A stretch of DNA of 64,000 bases from Pseudomonas cerasi (GTDB lineage Bacteria; Pseudomonadota; Gammaproteobacteria; Pseudomonadales; Pseudomonadaceae), in the NCBI RefSeq assembly GCF_900074915.1, contig NZ_LT222319.1:1485001-1549000 (forward strand), given 5' to 3'. A program made the translations under genes and the position numbers. This document shows positions 1-8,978 of the stretch, in pieces. Under the pieces are notes generated by a model. The model did not search any database. It saw only the letters and a list, made by a program, of their open reading frames with translations, and was not told the origin of the DNA. Each line of letters starts with the position of its first letter. Position 1 is the stretch's first letter.

Positions 1-82
1 AAGCCAGAAAAAGGCCGAGAGAAACCACGGTGGAAACGGTCAAAAAGCCCGGGCGCAGGAAAAATGACCAGTAAAGCAGCAT
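1..82 (-). CDS. Partial ORF, N-terminal membrane segment or signal peptide
   Basis: An open frame on the minus strand starts at an ATG (82-80) and runs off the window edge. The first 27 residues begin MLLYWSFFLRPGF and continue with a long run of hydrophobic residues, as in a signal peptide or first membrane helix. A GGGG stretch about 8 bases upstream of the ATG could serve as ribosome binding site. It would be divergent from the cinA-type gene with about 60 bp between the starts. Plus-strand frames over the same bases are also open but look less like protein starts. The family is not recognised. Confidence 0.35.
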   Translation of the reverse strand, partial: MLLYWSFFLRPGFLTVSTVVSLGLFLA

Positions 83-143
83 GCTCAGCCCCGTTGCGCG
101 GCAGGTGCACTGCCTCAGGATTCACCTTTACAGGCTTTCCAGC

Positions 144-659
144 ATGAACGATTACACCGAGGATGAGATAACCGGGCTTGCCGATACGCTTGGCAGGCTT
201 CTGGGTGCAATGGGTGCGCAAGTGACCACTGCCGAATCCTGTACGGGGGGCGGAATAGCCGAAGCGATCACGCGCATTGCCGGCAGCTCGGCGTGGTTCG
301 AAGCGGGCTACGTGACCTATTCGAATGCCCAGAAGACCCGTCAGTTAGGGGTACCCGAGGTGTTGTTCGCACAGGTCGGGGCGGTCAGTCAGCCGGTTGT
401 CGAGGCCATGGTGCGAGGCGCGCAGCGTGAAAGCGGTGCACGATTCGCCGTCGCGGTCAGCGGTGTCGCGGGGCCTGGCGGCGGTTCGCCGGACAAACCG
501 GTCGGTACTGTGTGGCTGTGCTGGGGCAAGGATGATGCGCTGATCGCCCGGCGTTGCTACTTCGATGGCGACCGTGATCAGGTCCGTCGACGGACGGTCG
601 AAGCCGCGTTGCACGGGCTGATACAGCTTGCGCGCGGAGAAATGCCAAAACAGGGGTAG
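144..659 (+). CDS. pncC: CinA C-terminal-type nicotinamide-nucleotide amidohydrolase
   Basis: Stand-alone CinA C-terminal domain (171 aa), the family that deamidates nicotinamide mononucleotide to nicotinate mononucleotide in pyridine nucleotide salvage. The TAESCTGG motif is at about residues 29-36 and the glycine-rich SGVAGPGGG stretch at about 106-114, both typical. The ATG at 144 was chosen because the protein then begins just before the domain; an in-frame ATG at 81 would add 21 poorly conserved residues. It lies directly upstream of recA, as in many pseudomonads, but the LexA box between them means recA has its own promoter. Confidence 0.88.
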   Translation: MNDYTEDEITGLADTLGRLLGAMGAQVTTAESCTGGGIAEAITRIAGSSAWFEAGYVTYSNAQKTRQLGVPEVLFAQVGAVSQPVVEAMVRGAQRESGARFAVAVSGVAGPGGGSPDKPVGTVWLCWGKDDALIARRCYFDGDRDQVRRRTVEAALHGLIQLARGEMPKQG

Positions 660-686
660 GCGCGCGCTCACTGCTGTGGAATAATA

Positions 687-702
687 CTGTCTACTTATAC
701 AG
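687..702 (+). promoter_or_regulatory. LexA (SOS) box of recA
   Basis: The 16-base sequence CTGTCTACTTATACAG fits the gammaproteobacterial LexA consensus CTGT-N8-ACAG exactly. It sits 50 bp upstream of the recA start codon and 27 bp after the cinA-type stop. This predicts LexA repression of recA (and recX) with induction after DNA damage. Confidence 0.9.
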
Positions 703-752
703 GTGTTGTGGCCATCAAGGCCCTAATTGAATTTGATTACGTGAGGACTTCA

Positions 753-1817
753 ATGGACGACAACAAGAAGAAAGCCTTGGCTGCGGCCTTGGGTCAGATC
801 GAGCGTCAGTTCGGTAAAGGCGCCGTGATGCGCATGGGCGATCATGATCGCCAGGCGATCCCTGCCATCTCCACCGGTTCGCTGGGTCTGGATATCGCAC
901 TCGGTATTGGCGGTCTGCCGAAAGGCCGGATCGTGGAAATCTACGGTCCTGAGTCTTCCGGTAAAACCACACTGACGCTGTCGGTCATCGCTCAGGCCCA
1001 GAAAATGGGCGCTACCTGTGCCTTTGTCGACGCCGAGCACGCACTGGATCCGGAATACGCCGGCAAGCTGGGCGTCAACGTCGACGACCTGCTGGTTTCG
1101 CAGCCGGACACCGGTGAGCAGGCGCTGGAAATCACCGACATGCTGGTGCGCTCCAATGCCATCGACGTGATCGTGGTCGACTCCGTTGCTGCGCTGGTGC
1201 CTAAGGCAGAGATCGAAGGCGAAATGGGTGATATGCACGTGGGTCTGCAGGCACGTCTGATGTCGCAGGCGCTGCGCAAGATCACCGGTAACATCAAGAA
1301 CGCCAATTGCCTGGTGATCTTCATCAACCAGATCCGCATGAAGATCGGCGTGATGTTTGGCAGCCCGGAAACCACTACCGGTGGTAACGCGCTGAAGTTC
1401 TACGCTTCGGTACGTCTGGACATCCGCCGTACAGGCGCGGTCAAGGAAGGTGATGAAGTTGTCGGCAGCGAAACCCGCGTCAAGGTCGTGAAGAACAAGG
1501 TGGCTCCGCCGTTCCGTCAGGCCGAGTTCCAGATTCTCTACGGCAAGGGTATCTACCTGAATGGCGAAATCGTCGATCTGGCCGTTCTGCATGGTTTTGT
1601 CGAGAAGTCCGGCGCCTGGTACAGCTACCAGGGCAGCAAGATCGGTCAGGGTAAGGCCAACTCGGCCAAGTTCCTGGCAGATAACCCGGAAATCTGCAAA
1701 GCGCTCGAGAAGCAGATCCGCGACAAGTTGCTGACCCCTGGCGTCGATACCAAGGCTGTCGGCTCACGTGAAGCAGTGGCTGCCGATGATATGTCTGAAG
1801 CAGATGTCGATATCTGA
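753..1817 (+). CDS. recA: Recombinase RecA
   Basis: RecA (354 aa) forms ATP-dependent filaments on single-stranded DNA, drives strand exchange and triggers LexA autocleavage. Walker A GPESSGKT is at residues 65-72, Walker B VIVVD near 139-143, and the glycine-rich L2 region and C-terminal acidic tail ([10 protein letters not shown]) are present. The start at 753 (MDDNKKKAL) is preceded by GAGG at suitable distance; an upstream in-frame extension to 708 lacks family similarity. A LexA box lies upstream and recX follows after 5 bp, so both are probably cotranscribed and SOS-induced. Confidence 0.98.
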   Translation: MDDNKKKALAAALGQIERQFGKGAVMRMGDHDRQAIPAISTGSLGLDIALGIGGLPKGRIVEIYGPESSGKTTLTLSVIAQAQKMGATCAFVDAEHALDPEYAGKLGVNVDDLLVSQPDTGEQALEITDMLVRSNAIDVIVVDSVAALVPKAEIEGEMGDMHVGLQARLMSQALRKITGNIKNANCLVIFINQIRMKIGVMFGSPETTTGGNALKFYASVRLDIRRTGAVKEGDEVVGSETRVKVVKNKVAPPFRQAEFQILYGKGIYLNGEIVDLAVLHGFVEKSGAWYSYQGSKIGQGKANSAKFLADNPEICKALEKQIRDKLLTPGVDTKAVGSREAVAADDMSEADVDI

Positions 1818-1822
1818 TAGCC

Positions 1823-2290
1823 ATGCCTGCCGTACTCGATACACCCGTCGCCATCCGGCGCACTGCAATGGACCTGCTCGCACGTCGCGAGCACGGTCGA
1901 GTCGAGCTGACGCGTAAACTGCGTCAGCGCGGCGCTCCCCCCGAGCTTATCGATGCAGCCCTTGATCGTCTGGTCGAGGAAGGTCTGCTCTCTGAATCCC
2001 GTTACCTCGAAAGCTTCGTTTCTTACCGGGCACGTTCGGGCTACGGTCCTGTTCGTATTCGCGAAGAGCTGGGTCAGCGAGGCTTGCAACGTGCCGACAT
2101 TGAGCAGGCGCTCAGGGAGTGCGGCGTTGATTGGCAGGAGAAGCTTCACGAGCTCTGGCAGCGCAAGTTTGCCGGTGCCCTGCCTGTCGATGCGCGCGAG
2201 CGGGCCAAGCAGGGGCGTTTTCTGAGTTATCGCGGCTATCCGCTGGAAATGATCGGCCGCTTGTTAAGCGGCCGTGGCGGGGATGACTGA
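1823..2290 (+). CDS. recX: Regulatory protein RecX
   Basis: RecX (155 aa) limits RecA filament extension and activity. The sequence is made of the usual three-helix repeats rich in Arg, Leu and Glu, with the typical [16 protein letters not shown] first repeat and the [11 protein letters not shown] second repeat. It begins 5 bp after the recA stop, the normal recA-recX arrangement. A short inverted repeat (cgggcgc/ggcgcccg, 2297-2318) follows the gene and overlaps the end of the convergent neighbour. Confidence 0.95.
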   Translation: MPAVLDTPVAIRRTAMDLLARREHGRVELTRKLRQRGAPPELIDAALDRLVEEGLLSESRYLESFVSYRARSGYGPVRIREELGQRGLQRADIEQALRECGVDWQEKLHELWQRKFAGALPVDARERAKQGRFLSYRGYPLEMIGRLLSGRGGDD

Positions 2291-2303
2291 TATATCCGGG
2301 CGC

Positions 2304-3416
2304 TTACTGTGGCGCCCGATTCCGAGCTGCGTCCCTTGTCACTGAAGCGTCTTCCCAGTTTTCCTGTTGATTGATGTAATCCACCAGTTCCCGAAGCCTG
2401 CCCTGATTGCGTCCTGTGAAGGTGAACGCCAGTCGTGTCAGGTGACTGAATTGCGCTTCATCGTGCTCTTCGCCCTGATAACTGTGCTGATGAAAGTTTT
2501 CATTGATGCACAGGTCAGCGAACGCTTCCTGCATGTGCTCCAGGGCCTGTTCGTTCAGCGCATGATGCATACGGATCACGAACTTGTTTTTCAGCCAGCG
2601 GCTGGAATGGAAGTTCGCATAAAACCGGTTGATCTCTTCCACCGCTTCATCGGCGCTGTAAACCAGTCTCATCAGCTTCATGTCGGCTGGCAAAATGTAG
2701 TGATTGTCCTGCAACTGATGCTTGATGAAGTCCAGTGCACCTTGCCAGAAACTTCCGCCAGGCGTATCCAGCAATACAACAGGCACCAACGGGCTTTTGC
2801 CGGTTTGTATCAATGTCAGCACTTCCAGGGCTTCATCCAGAGTTCCGAAGCCGCCGGGGCATAGCACCAGCGCGTCGGCTTCCTTGACGAAGAACAGCTT
2901 GCGCGTAAAGAAGAAGTGAAAGGGCAGCAGGTTTTCGCTGCCCTCAACTGTCGGATTGGCGTGCTGTTCGAAGGGCAGGGTAATGTTGAACCCAAGGCTG
3001 TGTTTCAAGCCTGCACCGGCATGGGCTGCCGCCATGATGCCGCCGCCTGCGCCGGTGATGACCATCATGTCGGAGCGGGCCAGCTTTTCACCCAGCTCTC
3101 TGGCCTGTGCGTACAGCGGATGCTCCGTCGGTGTGCGAGCGGAGCCGAATACAGTGACTTTGCGGCGGCCCTTGAAACGCTCGAGCACCCGAAAGGCCTT
3201 GTCCAGTTCGCGCAGGGTTTGCAGCGTTATCTTGACGTCCCAGCGGTTGCGGTCATCCTGGGCCATGCGCAACACCGTGAGCATCATGTCGCGGTACAGC
3301 GGCAGGTTTTTCGTGCCCGGAGCCACCTCATTGATGTGCTCTTCAATCTGGCTGGTCAGGTCGAGACCGTCGCGTTGGAAGTGTCGGGATAGAAGATCGT
3401 CAGGTACATACGGCAT
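2304..3416 (-). CDS. LOG-family (TIGR00730-like) nucleotide-binding protein
   Basis: Protein of 370 aa with a Rossmann-like LOG/lysine-decarboxylase-like domain in the middle: VFGSARTP, then GAGGGIMAAAHAGAG, then the diagnostic PGGFGTLDE motif. Family members cleave the glycosidic bond of nucleoside monophosphates (LOG and PpnN types). Long N- and C-terminal extensions make it larger than plain LOG proteins (about 190 aa) and nearer the PpnN-like group. The start MPYVPDD at 3416 was chosen because AGGAGG lies about 10 bases upstream; an in-frame codon at 3443 would place that site inside the gene. Exact substrate unknown. Confidence 0.8.
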   Translation of the reverse strand: MPYVPDDLLSRHFQRDGLDLTSQIEEHINEVAPGTKNLPLYRDMMLTVLRMAQDDRNRWDVKITLQTLRELDKAFRVLERFKGRRKVTVFGSARTPTEHPLYAQARELGEKLARSDMMVITGAGGGIMAAAHAGAGLKHSLGFNITLPFEQHANPTVEGSENLLPFHFFFTRKLFFVKEADALVLCPGGFGTLDEALEVLTLIQTGKSPLVPVVLLDTPGGSFWQGALDFIKHQLQDNHYILPADMKLMRLVYSADEAVEEINRFYANFHSSRWLKNKFVIRMHHALNEQALEHMQEAFADLCINENFHQHSYQGEEHDEAQFSHLTRLAFTFTGRNQGRLRELVDYINQQENWEDASVTRDAARNRAPQ

Positions 3417-3608
3417 TCGGGATTTTTCCTCCTGCTGGATCAATGGCCCGATGGGGCGTGTTGAATCGATGATGTCCCGGTTTGCAGCGAAAGGCTACCC
3501 ATTCCCTGTTCATTGCCAGGGTGGATTAGTTGCAGGAAGTCTTGAGAGTTGCTCGACTGACGCGCCTGAGGGACAGGCGCGCGGGGGAGGTTACATGTCG
3601 GATATGGC

Positions 3609-4025
3609 TTATTGCTTGGGTTTTACAGTGCAGTCGGAAGCCTGAAAGGTTTGCGTCGCAACCGGGCGGTTGGTCTTGTACTCAGTGAACTGATACTTGA
3701 GGACGGCACCCTTGGTCATCAACTGGCGGAAACCATTGTTGTGGCAAACGCTGTTGCCCAACTGGTTGCGCATCACGTCCGGATTGGCGCGCATCTGCTG
3801 AGCCTGGCCTTCACGAACGCTCAAGTGGTTAATCAACTGGTTGCCGGTGACGGTGTAGCCCTGATCGAGGATGTCTTCGTTGATCGCTCTCGGCGTGCCG
3901 ACACTGCTTTCCTTAGCGACTTTTTCCAGCATCTTGCTGAGTTCGAACTCCTGTTTCGACGCCGCCTGGGCGCACAGTGGAGCAACGAGCAAAAGCGTAA
4001 GGGTGGGTACGATAAGGCGCAGCAT
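3609..4025 (-). CDS. Secreted QSregVF-like protein (PA3611 family)
   Basis: Small exported protein (138 aa) with a clear Sec signal peptide (MLRLIVPTLTLLLVAPLCAQA). The mature part has two cysteines (in SVCHNNGF and ASDCTV) that could form one disulfide. It resembles the Pseudomonas quorum-sensing-regulated virulence factor family named after P. aeruginosa PA3611, whose biochemical role is unknown. The gene stands alone, with about 190 bp to the LOG gene downstream. The family call is from memory of sequence features. Confidence 0.7.
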   Translation of the reverse strand: MLRLIVPTLTLLLVAPLCAQAASKQEFELSKMLEKVAKESSVGTPRAINEDILDQGYTVTGNQLINHLSVREGQAQQMRANPDVMRNQLGNSVCHNNGFRQLMTKGAVLKYQFTEYKTNRPVATQTFQASDCTVKPKQ

Positions 4026-4279
4026 TAAACTCTCCTGGTTAAGTAACTGGCCGTTGGACCAGCGACTTCAAAGTGCGTTCCGGGCAGCCCACCGATAGCG
4101 CGGGGTGCGATGCCGCAGCAGTATAGAGCAGGAGCCTTCATCGGGCCTAGGCTCTGTACGAAAACAGGCCTGCGGACCGAAAGCGCGTTGAAGTGCCGGG
4201 GCTCTGATAAACTGCGCGGACTTTAATCCTGCCGAGTCTTTGTGGTGTCGATGTCTTTCCCCCGCAGGCGTGTCCTGTA

Positions 4280-4990
4280 ATGAGCCATGCCGTTTCCCGC
4301 CTGCGCGATGAGCGCCTGGCCCGCAGTACCAGGCCTTTTATTGCCCGAGGCTCGCGCGCGCCGCGCTGCCCGGATTGCCGGGTGATTTCCAGCTATTGCC
4401 TGTGCGAATGGCGACCCAGCGTCGCTGCCGAGTCAGGCATCTGCCTGCTGATGTATGACACCGAGCCCTTGAAACCGACCAACACCGGCTGGCTGATCGC
4501 CGACGTCATCAAGGACACTCATGCCTTTCTCTGGTCGCGGATAGAGGTCGATGAGCAATTGCTCGCCTTGCTGGATGACCCGCAGTGGCAGCCTTACATC
4601 GTTTTTCCCGGTGAGTTTGTTGCCGAGGACCGCGTGGTGAATAAGGTTTCGCGCCTGGATGGCAAGCGCCCGCTGTTCATTCTGCTGGATGCCACCTGGA
4701 CCGAAGCACGCAAGATGTTTCGCAAGAGCCCTTATCTGGAGCGTTTTCCAGTATTGAGTCTGGAGCCCGAGCAGATCTCGCGCTACCGTTTGCGTCGATC
4801 AAGGCGCGACGATCACTTCTGCACGGCGGAAGTGGCCGCCCTGTGTCTGGAGCTGGCCGGTGATGCCAGCGCCAGCGGAGTGCTGGATGCTTATCTGGAC
4901 GTGTTCAGCGCTCATTATCTGGGCGCCAAGTATCAGAATCCGATTGATCCCGACGACGTGGCGCATACCCATTTGAAAGCGTTCATTTGA
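4280..4990 (+). CDS. tapT: tRNA-uridine aminocarboxypropyltransferase (DTW/TapT family)
   Basis: DTW-domain protein (236 aa), the family that transfers the aminocarboxypropyl group of S-adenosylmethionine to uridine in tRNA to make acp3U. The Cys cluster CPDCRVISSYCLC lies near the N-terminus, the DATW form of the DTW motif follows in LLDATWTEARKMF, and the conserved YRLRRS segment comes after it. The start at 4280 has only a weak ribosome binding site. It stands alone, divergent from the QSregVF-like gene. Confidence 0.82.
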   Translation: MSHAVSRLRDERLARSTRPFIARGSRAPRCPDCRVISSYCLCEWRPSVAAESGICLLMYDTEPLKPTNTGWLIADVIKDTHAFLWSRIEVDEQLLALLDDPQWQPYIVFPGEFVAEDRVVNKVSRLDGKRPLFILLDATWTEARKMFRKSPYLERFPVLSLEPEQISRYRLRRSRRDDHFCTAEVAALCLELAGDASASGVLDAYLDVFSAHYLGAKYQNPIDPDDVAHTHLKAFI

Positions 4991-5234
4991 AGGCTGTTCA
5001 TAACAAGGGGCTGCCGAAGTCCACTGGTTTGGCTAATTGCCATCTATGTTCTCGGGTATCGACGCTTCGTGCTTGACCGTCATGGCCATGCTGGGCATGC
5101 TTGGCGCCGCCTGGAAGCCGATTCATCTGGTCTGGCATTGCGCCGGCGCCCGTTTTGGGTTGCGCACTGCGCGTTCGCCAGCCTCGCTGGGTGGCCGATT
5201 CGTCGGTCCCTCACTATAAAAACAGGATCATTAC

Positions 5235-5882
5235 ATGACCTACGATATCCTGATCGCCGATGATCATCCCCTGTTTCGCAGTGCGCTGCATCAGGCGCTG
5301 AGCATCGGTCTGGGGCCTGACGCACGGCTGGTCGAGGCAGAAAGCATTGCCCAGCTTGAGTCGCGCCTGGCGGAGAAGGCTGATTGGGATCTGGTTCTGC
5401 TGGACCTGAACATGCCAGGGGCCTATGGCTTCTCCGGGCTGGTCTTGTTGCGTGGCCAGTACCCGCAGATACCGGTGGTGATGGTCTCGGCGCAGGAAGA
5501 AGCCTCCATCGTGGTGCGCTCCAGAGAGTTTGGTGCCAGTGGCTTCATTCCCAAATCCAGCTCGCTGGAAGTCATTCAGCAGGCGGTACGCACGGTGCTC
5601 GATGGTGACGTCTGGTGGCCACCGCAGGTCAATGAAGTGATCAGTGTTTCAGACGAGGCAAAGGCTGCCAGCGCAGGCCTTGCCAGCCTGACGCCGCAGC
5701 AGTTTCGAGTGTTGACGATGGTTTGTGAAGGCTTGCTGAACAAGCAGATTGCTTCCGAACTCAGCGTGTCCGAAGCCACCATCAAGGCTCATGTCACGGC
5801 GATTTTCCGCAAGCTTGGCGTACGCACGCGCACCCAGGCAGCATTGTTGTTACAGCAGCTTGAGTCCATTTCGTCCAGCTGA
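5235..5882 (+). CDS. erdR: LuxR-family response regulator, ErdR-like
   Basis: Two-domain response regulator (215 aa). The receiver has acidic pair D9-D10, phosphoacceptor D57 in VLLDLNMP, and the conserved Lys in GFIPKSS. The C-terminal LuxR-type helix-turn-helix (LTPQQFRVLTMV through TIKAHVTAIFRKLGV) binds DNA. It matches ErdR (PA3604), which acts on ethanol oxidation and carbon-source genes in P. aeruginosa, and like that gene it precedes dgkA. No sensor kinase is adjacent. The 244 bp before it hold no convincing gene. Confidence 0.8.
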   Translation: MTYDILIADDHPLFRSALHQALSIGLGPDARLVEAESIAQLESRLAEKADWDLVLLDLNMPGAYGFSGLVLLRGQYPQIPVVMVSAQEEASIVVRSREFGASGFIPKSSSLEVIQQAVRTVLDGDVWWPPQVNEVISVSDEAKAASAGLASLTPQQFRVLTMVCEGLLNKQIASELSVSEATIKAHVTAIFRKLGVRTRTQAALLLQQLESISSS

Positions 5883-5963
5883 CGGCTTTCAGGTTCCAGT
5901 ATTCACGCTTTTTTGACCTTTATTGCCTTAGCTTTCCTCATCTTTTTACACAGCAGCCTCTCT

Positions 5964-6329
5964 ATGTCGCCCTTCAAAGGCCAAACCGGTCTGAAACGTA
6001 TTCTTAATGCCGCAGGTTATTCACTGGACGGTTTATGCGCTGCCTTCAAAGGTGAAGCGGCTTTCCGTCAGTTGGTACTGCTCAACGTGGTTCTGGTCCC
6101 GCTGTCGTTTTTTCTGCACGTCAGCAAGGGTGAGCATGCCCTGCTGGTTGCCGTGTGCCTGCTGGCGCTGATCGTCGAGCTGCTCAACTCGGCCGTAGAG
6201 GCGGCCATTGACCGCATCTCGCTGGACCTGCACCCGCTGTCCAAGAACGCCAAGGACATGGGCAGCGCTGCCCAGTTCATCGCTCTGAGCATGATCGGTC
6301 TGGTGTGGGCAATCATTCTGCTGGGCTGA
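5964..6329 (+). CDS. dgkA: Diacylglycerol kinase DgkA
   Basis: Integral membrane diacylglycerol kinase (121 aa) that phosphorylates diacylglycerol to phosphatidate, recycling lipid released in envelope synthesis. Three hydrophobic helices (about 34-51, 57-74 and 100-121) and the signature ELLNSAVEAAID (from E72) are present. The start MSPFKG at 5964 gives the family length; the longer open frame would add 17 unusual residues. It follows erdR by about 80 bp and converges with finR. Confidence 0.92.
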   Translation: MSPFKGQTGLKRILNAAGYSLDGLCAAFKGEAAFRQLVLLNVVLVPLSFFLHVSKGEHALLVAVCLLALIVELLNSAVEAAIDRISLDLHPLSKNAKDMGSAAQFIALSMIGLVWAIILLG

Positions 6330-6349
6330 TGCCTTTCGATACAGACGCG

Positions 6350-7276
6350 TCAATACAGGCTTGGCAGCACGATTTCGTCGCTGCGCTGAACTCCGGCGGT
6401 GAATGCGCGGCACAGCTCAAGAAACTCGCGCATGGCTGAGGTCTGGTATTTCTGTTTGTGCCAGATGAAATAGAACTGCCTGGCCAGGTCCAGCTCGGGC
6501 GTGGCCAGCTCCACCAGATTGCCGCGACGAAAGGCATCGCGCAGCGCCAGTCTGGAGATGCAGCCAATGCCCAGCCCGGATTCGACTGCACGTTTGATCG
6601 CTTCGGTGTGCTCAAGCTCCAGCCGGACATTCAGCCCGTTACGGTGATGACGCATCGCCTGATCGAACGTCAAGCGCGTGCCCGAGCCTTGTTCCCGAAG
6701 GATCCAGGCTTCGTGGGTCAACTCTTCCAGCGTTACCTGAGCGCGTTTGGCCAGCGGATGCTGCGGGGCACAGAACACCACAAGTTCGTCTTCGACCCAG
6801 GATTGCACTTCGATATCCGGGTGGCTGCAATCGCCTTCGATGAGGCCCAGATCGATCTCGTAGTGAGCGACCTGTTGCACGATATGCGCGGTGTTCTGGA
6901 CATGCAGCTTGACCTGGCTTTCCGGGTGGCGCTGCATGTAGCCGCCTATCAGCAGGGTTGCGAGGTAATTGCCGATCGTCAGCGTGGCTCCGACCGCCAG
7001 TGAGCCGAAGCCTGATTTGCCATTGAGCAGGTCTTCGATTTCCTTGGCTTGATCGAGCAGTGCGACGGCTTGCGGCAGCAATTGCCTGCCAGTGGCGTTG
7101 AGGCTGAGCCGCTTGCCGGCGCGGTCAAACAGCTGGCAGCTCGATTGGCGCTCCAGCTCGGTGATGGAGGTGCTGGCAGCCGACTGCGAAAGCGAAAGCA
7201 GTACCGCGGCTTTGGAGACGCTTTCCTGCCGGGCGACGGCCACAAATACCTGGAGCTGACGGAGAGTAAATCGCAT
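6350..7276 (-). CDS. finR: LysR-family regulator, FinR-like
   Basis: LysR-type regulator (308 aa): N-terminal winged helix-turn-helix (TLRQLQVFVAVARQESVSKAA, shown here as the domain start) and a periplasmic-binding-like effector domain from about residue 90. It is divergent from fpr across 123 bp. In P. putida FinR is the divergently encoded activator of fpr under superoxide and redox-cycling stress, and sequence plus position fit that role. The C-terminus ends 20 bp from dgkA, in convergent orientation. Confidence 0.82.
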   Translation of the reverse strand: MRFTLRQLQVFVAVARQESVSKAAVLLSLSQSAASTSITELERQSSCQLFDRAGKRLSLNATGRQLLPQAVALLDQAKEIEDLLNGKSGFGSLAVGATLTIGNYLATLLIGGYMQRHPESQVKLHVQNTAHIVQQVAHYEIDLGLIEGDCSHPDIEVQSWVEDELVVFCAPQHPLAKRAQVTLEELTHEAWILREQGSGTRLTFDQAMRHHRNGLNVRLELEHTEAIKRAVESGLGIGCISRLALRDAFRRGNLVELATPELDLARQFYFIWHKQKYQTSAMREFLELCRAFTAGVQRSDEIVLPSLY

Positions 7277-7399
7277 ATCTATATAACCGATAACCTATAT
7301 CTTGATAATTCATTTAACAGATATTGTGTCTGCCACTAGAATGTCGCGCAATAGCGCAGTGCTTCTGCGCGCACTATTTTTTCAGGAGTCCTCACGTAC
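7277..7399. promoter_or_regulatory. finR-fpr divergent control region
   Basis: AT-rich intergenic region between divergent finR and fpr. Around 7281-7312 it has two GATAA copies and the dyad TATCTTGATA, the sort of T-N-A palindrome LysR proteins bind. It probably contains the FinR operator and both promoters. A CAGGAG ribosome binding site for fpr lies at 7382-7387. The operator assignment is inference. Confidence 0.4.
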
Positions 7400-8179
7400 A
7401 TGAGCAACATGAACCACGAGCGTGTCCTCAGCGTCCACCACTGGAACGACACCCTCTTCAGTTTCAAGTGCACCCGCGACCCTGGTTTGCGTTTCGAGAA
7501 TGGTCAGTTCGTGATGATCGGTCTGCAGCAGCCAAACGGTCGTCCGCTCATGCGTGCTTATTCGATTGCCAGCCCGAACTGGGAAGAGCATCTGGAATTC
7601 TTCAGCATCAAGGTGCCGGACGGCCCGCTGACCTCCCAGTTGCAGCACCTCAAGGAAGGTGACGAAATCATCATCAGCAAGAAGCCTACGGGTACGCTGG
7701 TGCTGGACGACCTCAAGCCGGGCAAGCATCTTTACCTGCTGAGCACTGGCACCGGCCTTGCGCCGTTCATGAGTGTCATCCAGGATCCCGAAACCTACGA
7801 GCGTTTCGAGAAGGTCATCCTCTGCCACGGCGTGCGTTACGTGAACGAAGTCGCCTATCGCGAATTCATCACCGAGCATCTGCCGCAGAATGAATTTTTC
7901 GGTGAAGCGCTGCGTGACAAGTTGATCTACTACCCGACGGTCACCCGCGAGCCCTTCGAGAACGAAGGTCGTCTTACCGACCTGATGCGCAGCGGCAAGC
8001 TGTTCAGCGACATCGGCCTGCCGCCGATCAACCCGCAGGACGACCGTGCCATGTTGTGCGGCAGCCCAAGCATGCTCGACGAGACCAGTGAAGTGCTCAA
8101 TAGCTTCGGCCTGACCGTATCGCCGCGTATGCGCGAGCCGGGCGACTATCTGATCGAGCGTGCTTTCGTCGAGAAGTAA
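7400..8179 (+). CDS. fpr: Ferredoxin-NADP+ reductase
   Basis: Flavoenzyme of 259 aa moving electrons between NADPH and ferredoxin or flavodoxin. The FAD-binding RAYSIAS motif is at 52-58 and the NADP-binding STGTGLAPFMS at 115-125; the C-terminal FVEK ending suits bacterial subclass I enzymes. It is divergent from finR, its probable activator, and a strong terminator follows. In Pseudomonas it supports iron-sulfur cluster repair and haem degradation, and is induced by oxidative stress. Confidence 0.95.
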   Translation: MSNMNHERVLSVHHWNDTLFSFKCTRDPGLRFENGQFVMIGLQQPNGRPLMRAYSIASPNWEEHLEFFSIKVPDGPLTSQLQHLKEGDEIIISKKPTGTLVLDDLKPGKHLYLLSTGTGLAPFMSVIQDPETYERFEKVILCHGVRYVNEVAYREFITEHLPQNEFFGEALRDKLIYYPTVTREPFENEGRLTDLMRSGKLFSDIGLPPINPQDDRAMLCGSPSMLDETSEVLNSFGLTVSPRMREPGDYLIERAFVEK

Positions 8180-8193
8180 ACCGGCTGCACAAG

Positions 8194-8230
8194 ACCCGCC
8201 TCGTCCTTGACTGGATCAGGCGGGTTTTTG
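8194..8230 (+). terminator. Intrinsic terminator of fpr
   Basis: Stem ACCCGCCT (8194-8201) pairs with AGGCGGGT (8218-8225), followed by a T run, 14 bp after the fpr stop codon. Confidence 0.85.
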
Positions 8231-8275
8231 TTGCGCGGGATTTGTCGCCTCGATCAGTTTAGGCAAGCAGCAGCT

Positions 8276-8968
8276 TCAGGCGAGCAGCACTTCCAGCACG
8301 CAAATCACACCCGCTTGCGGGTAGTGCCAACGCACGTCCAGATCCCAGAACTGAGCACCATAGCGACGTTCCGGCGTGGGCAGTTGATAGGCCGGGCGCG
8401 GGTCTTGGGCCAGACACTGCTCGATCAGTTCGACCAGCGGCTCATTCAGGCGCAGCGCGTGTTCGCGAGCCTGTTGCAGCGCGGCGTCTTGCCAGTGCAC
8501 CGGTATCAGGGCTGGCGCAGCACTGGCGATGCAGTTGGTCGCACCGCCAATTGCATCGGCGTAGGGTACGTAGGGCTTGATGTCCAGCACCGGCGTGCCA
8601 TCCAGCAGGTCGATGCCGGACAGCCAGAGCCGCCCAGGCTCGACCTTGTCCAGCTTGACCACCGACTGGCCGATGCCATTGGGACGATGGGTTGCGCGGG
8701 TAGCGAACACGCCCATCGACTGGTTGCCACCCAGGCGCGGCGGGCGCACCTTCAGGCGTGGCTTGTCTTCCAGCGCCAGGTGGAACAGAAACAGCAGCCA
8801 GACGTGACTGACCTGTTCCAGCCCCTGAACCGCTTCACCCTGATCGAACGGTGCCACCAACTCCAGCACTCCGCGGGCCGCCGGGGCCAGTTGTGGCTGG
8901 CGAGGGATGGCGAATTTCTCCTTGAAGCAGGAGCGCACGAAGCCGACAGGGGAGACCTTGTAGCTCAT
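8276..8968 (-). CDS. trmO: tRNA (t6A37) N6-methyltransferase TrmO
   Basis: TsaA/YaeB family protein (230 aa), which methylates N6-threonylcarbamoyladenosine at position 37 of tRNA-Thr using S-adenosylmethionine. Typical segments are PVGFVRSCFKEKFAIPRQP near the N-terminus and FATRATHRPNGIGQSVVKL in the middle. The ATG at 8968 gives the usual MSYKVSPVG start; a GTG at 8986 would overlap the upstream gene. It follows the DUF1456 gene by about 10 bp, so the two probably share a transcript. Confidence 0.88.
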   Translation of the reverse strand: MSYKVSPVGFVRSCFKEKFAIPRQPQLAPAARGVLELVAPFDQGEAVQGLEQVSHVWLLFLFHLALEDKPRLKVRPPRLGGNQSMGVFATRATHRPNGIGQSVVKLDKVEPGRLWLSGIDLLDGTPVLDIKPYVPYADAIGGATNCIASAAPALIPVHWQDAALQQAREHALRLNEPLVELIEQCLAQDPRPAYQLPTPERRYGAQFWDLDVRWHYPQAGVICVLEVLLA

Positions 8969-8978
8969 CGTGGCAGGT

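Noticed and set aside
1..146. Plus-strand frame ending at the cinA-type ATG (ATGA overlap), possibly a phage lysis gene
   Set aside because: The residues look random and basic, while the minus-strand frame gives a clear hydrophobic N-terminus; evidence too thin to list both.
750..1592. 280-codon minus-strand frame opposite recA
   Set aside because: Shadow of recA codon bias, with His/Gln/Asp-rich composition typical of antisense frames.
5037..5219. 60-codon frame upstream of erdR
   Set aside because: No family, no ribosome binding site, and it ends just before the erdR leader; more likely non-coding.
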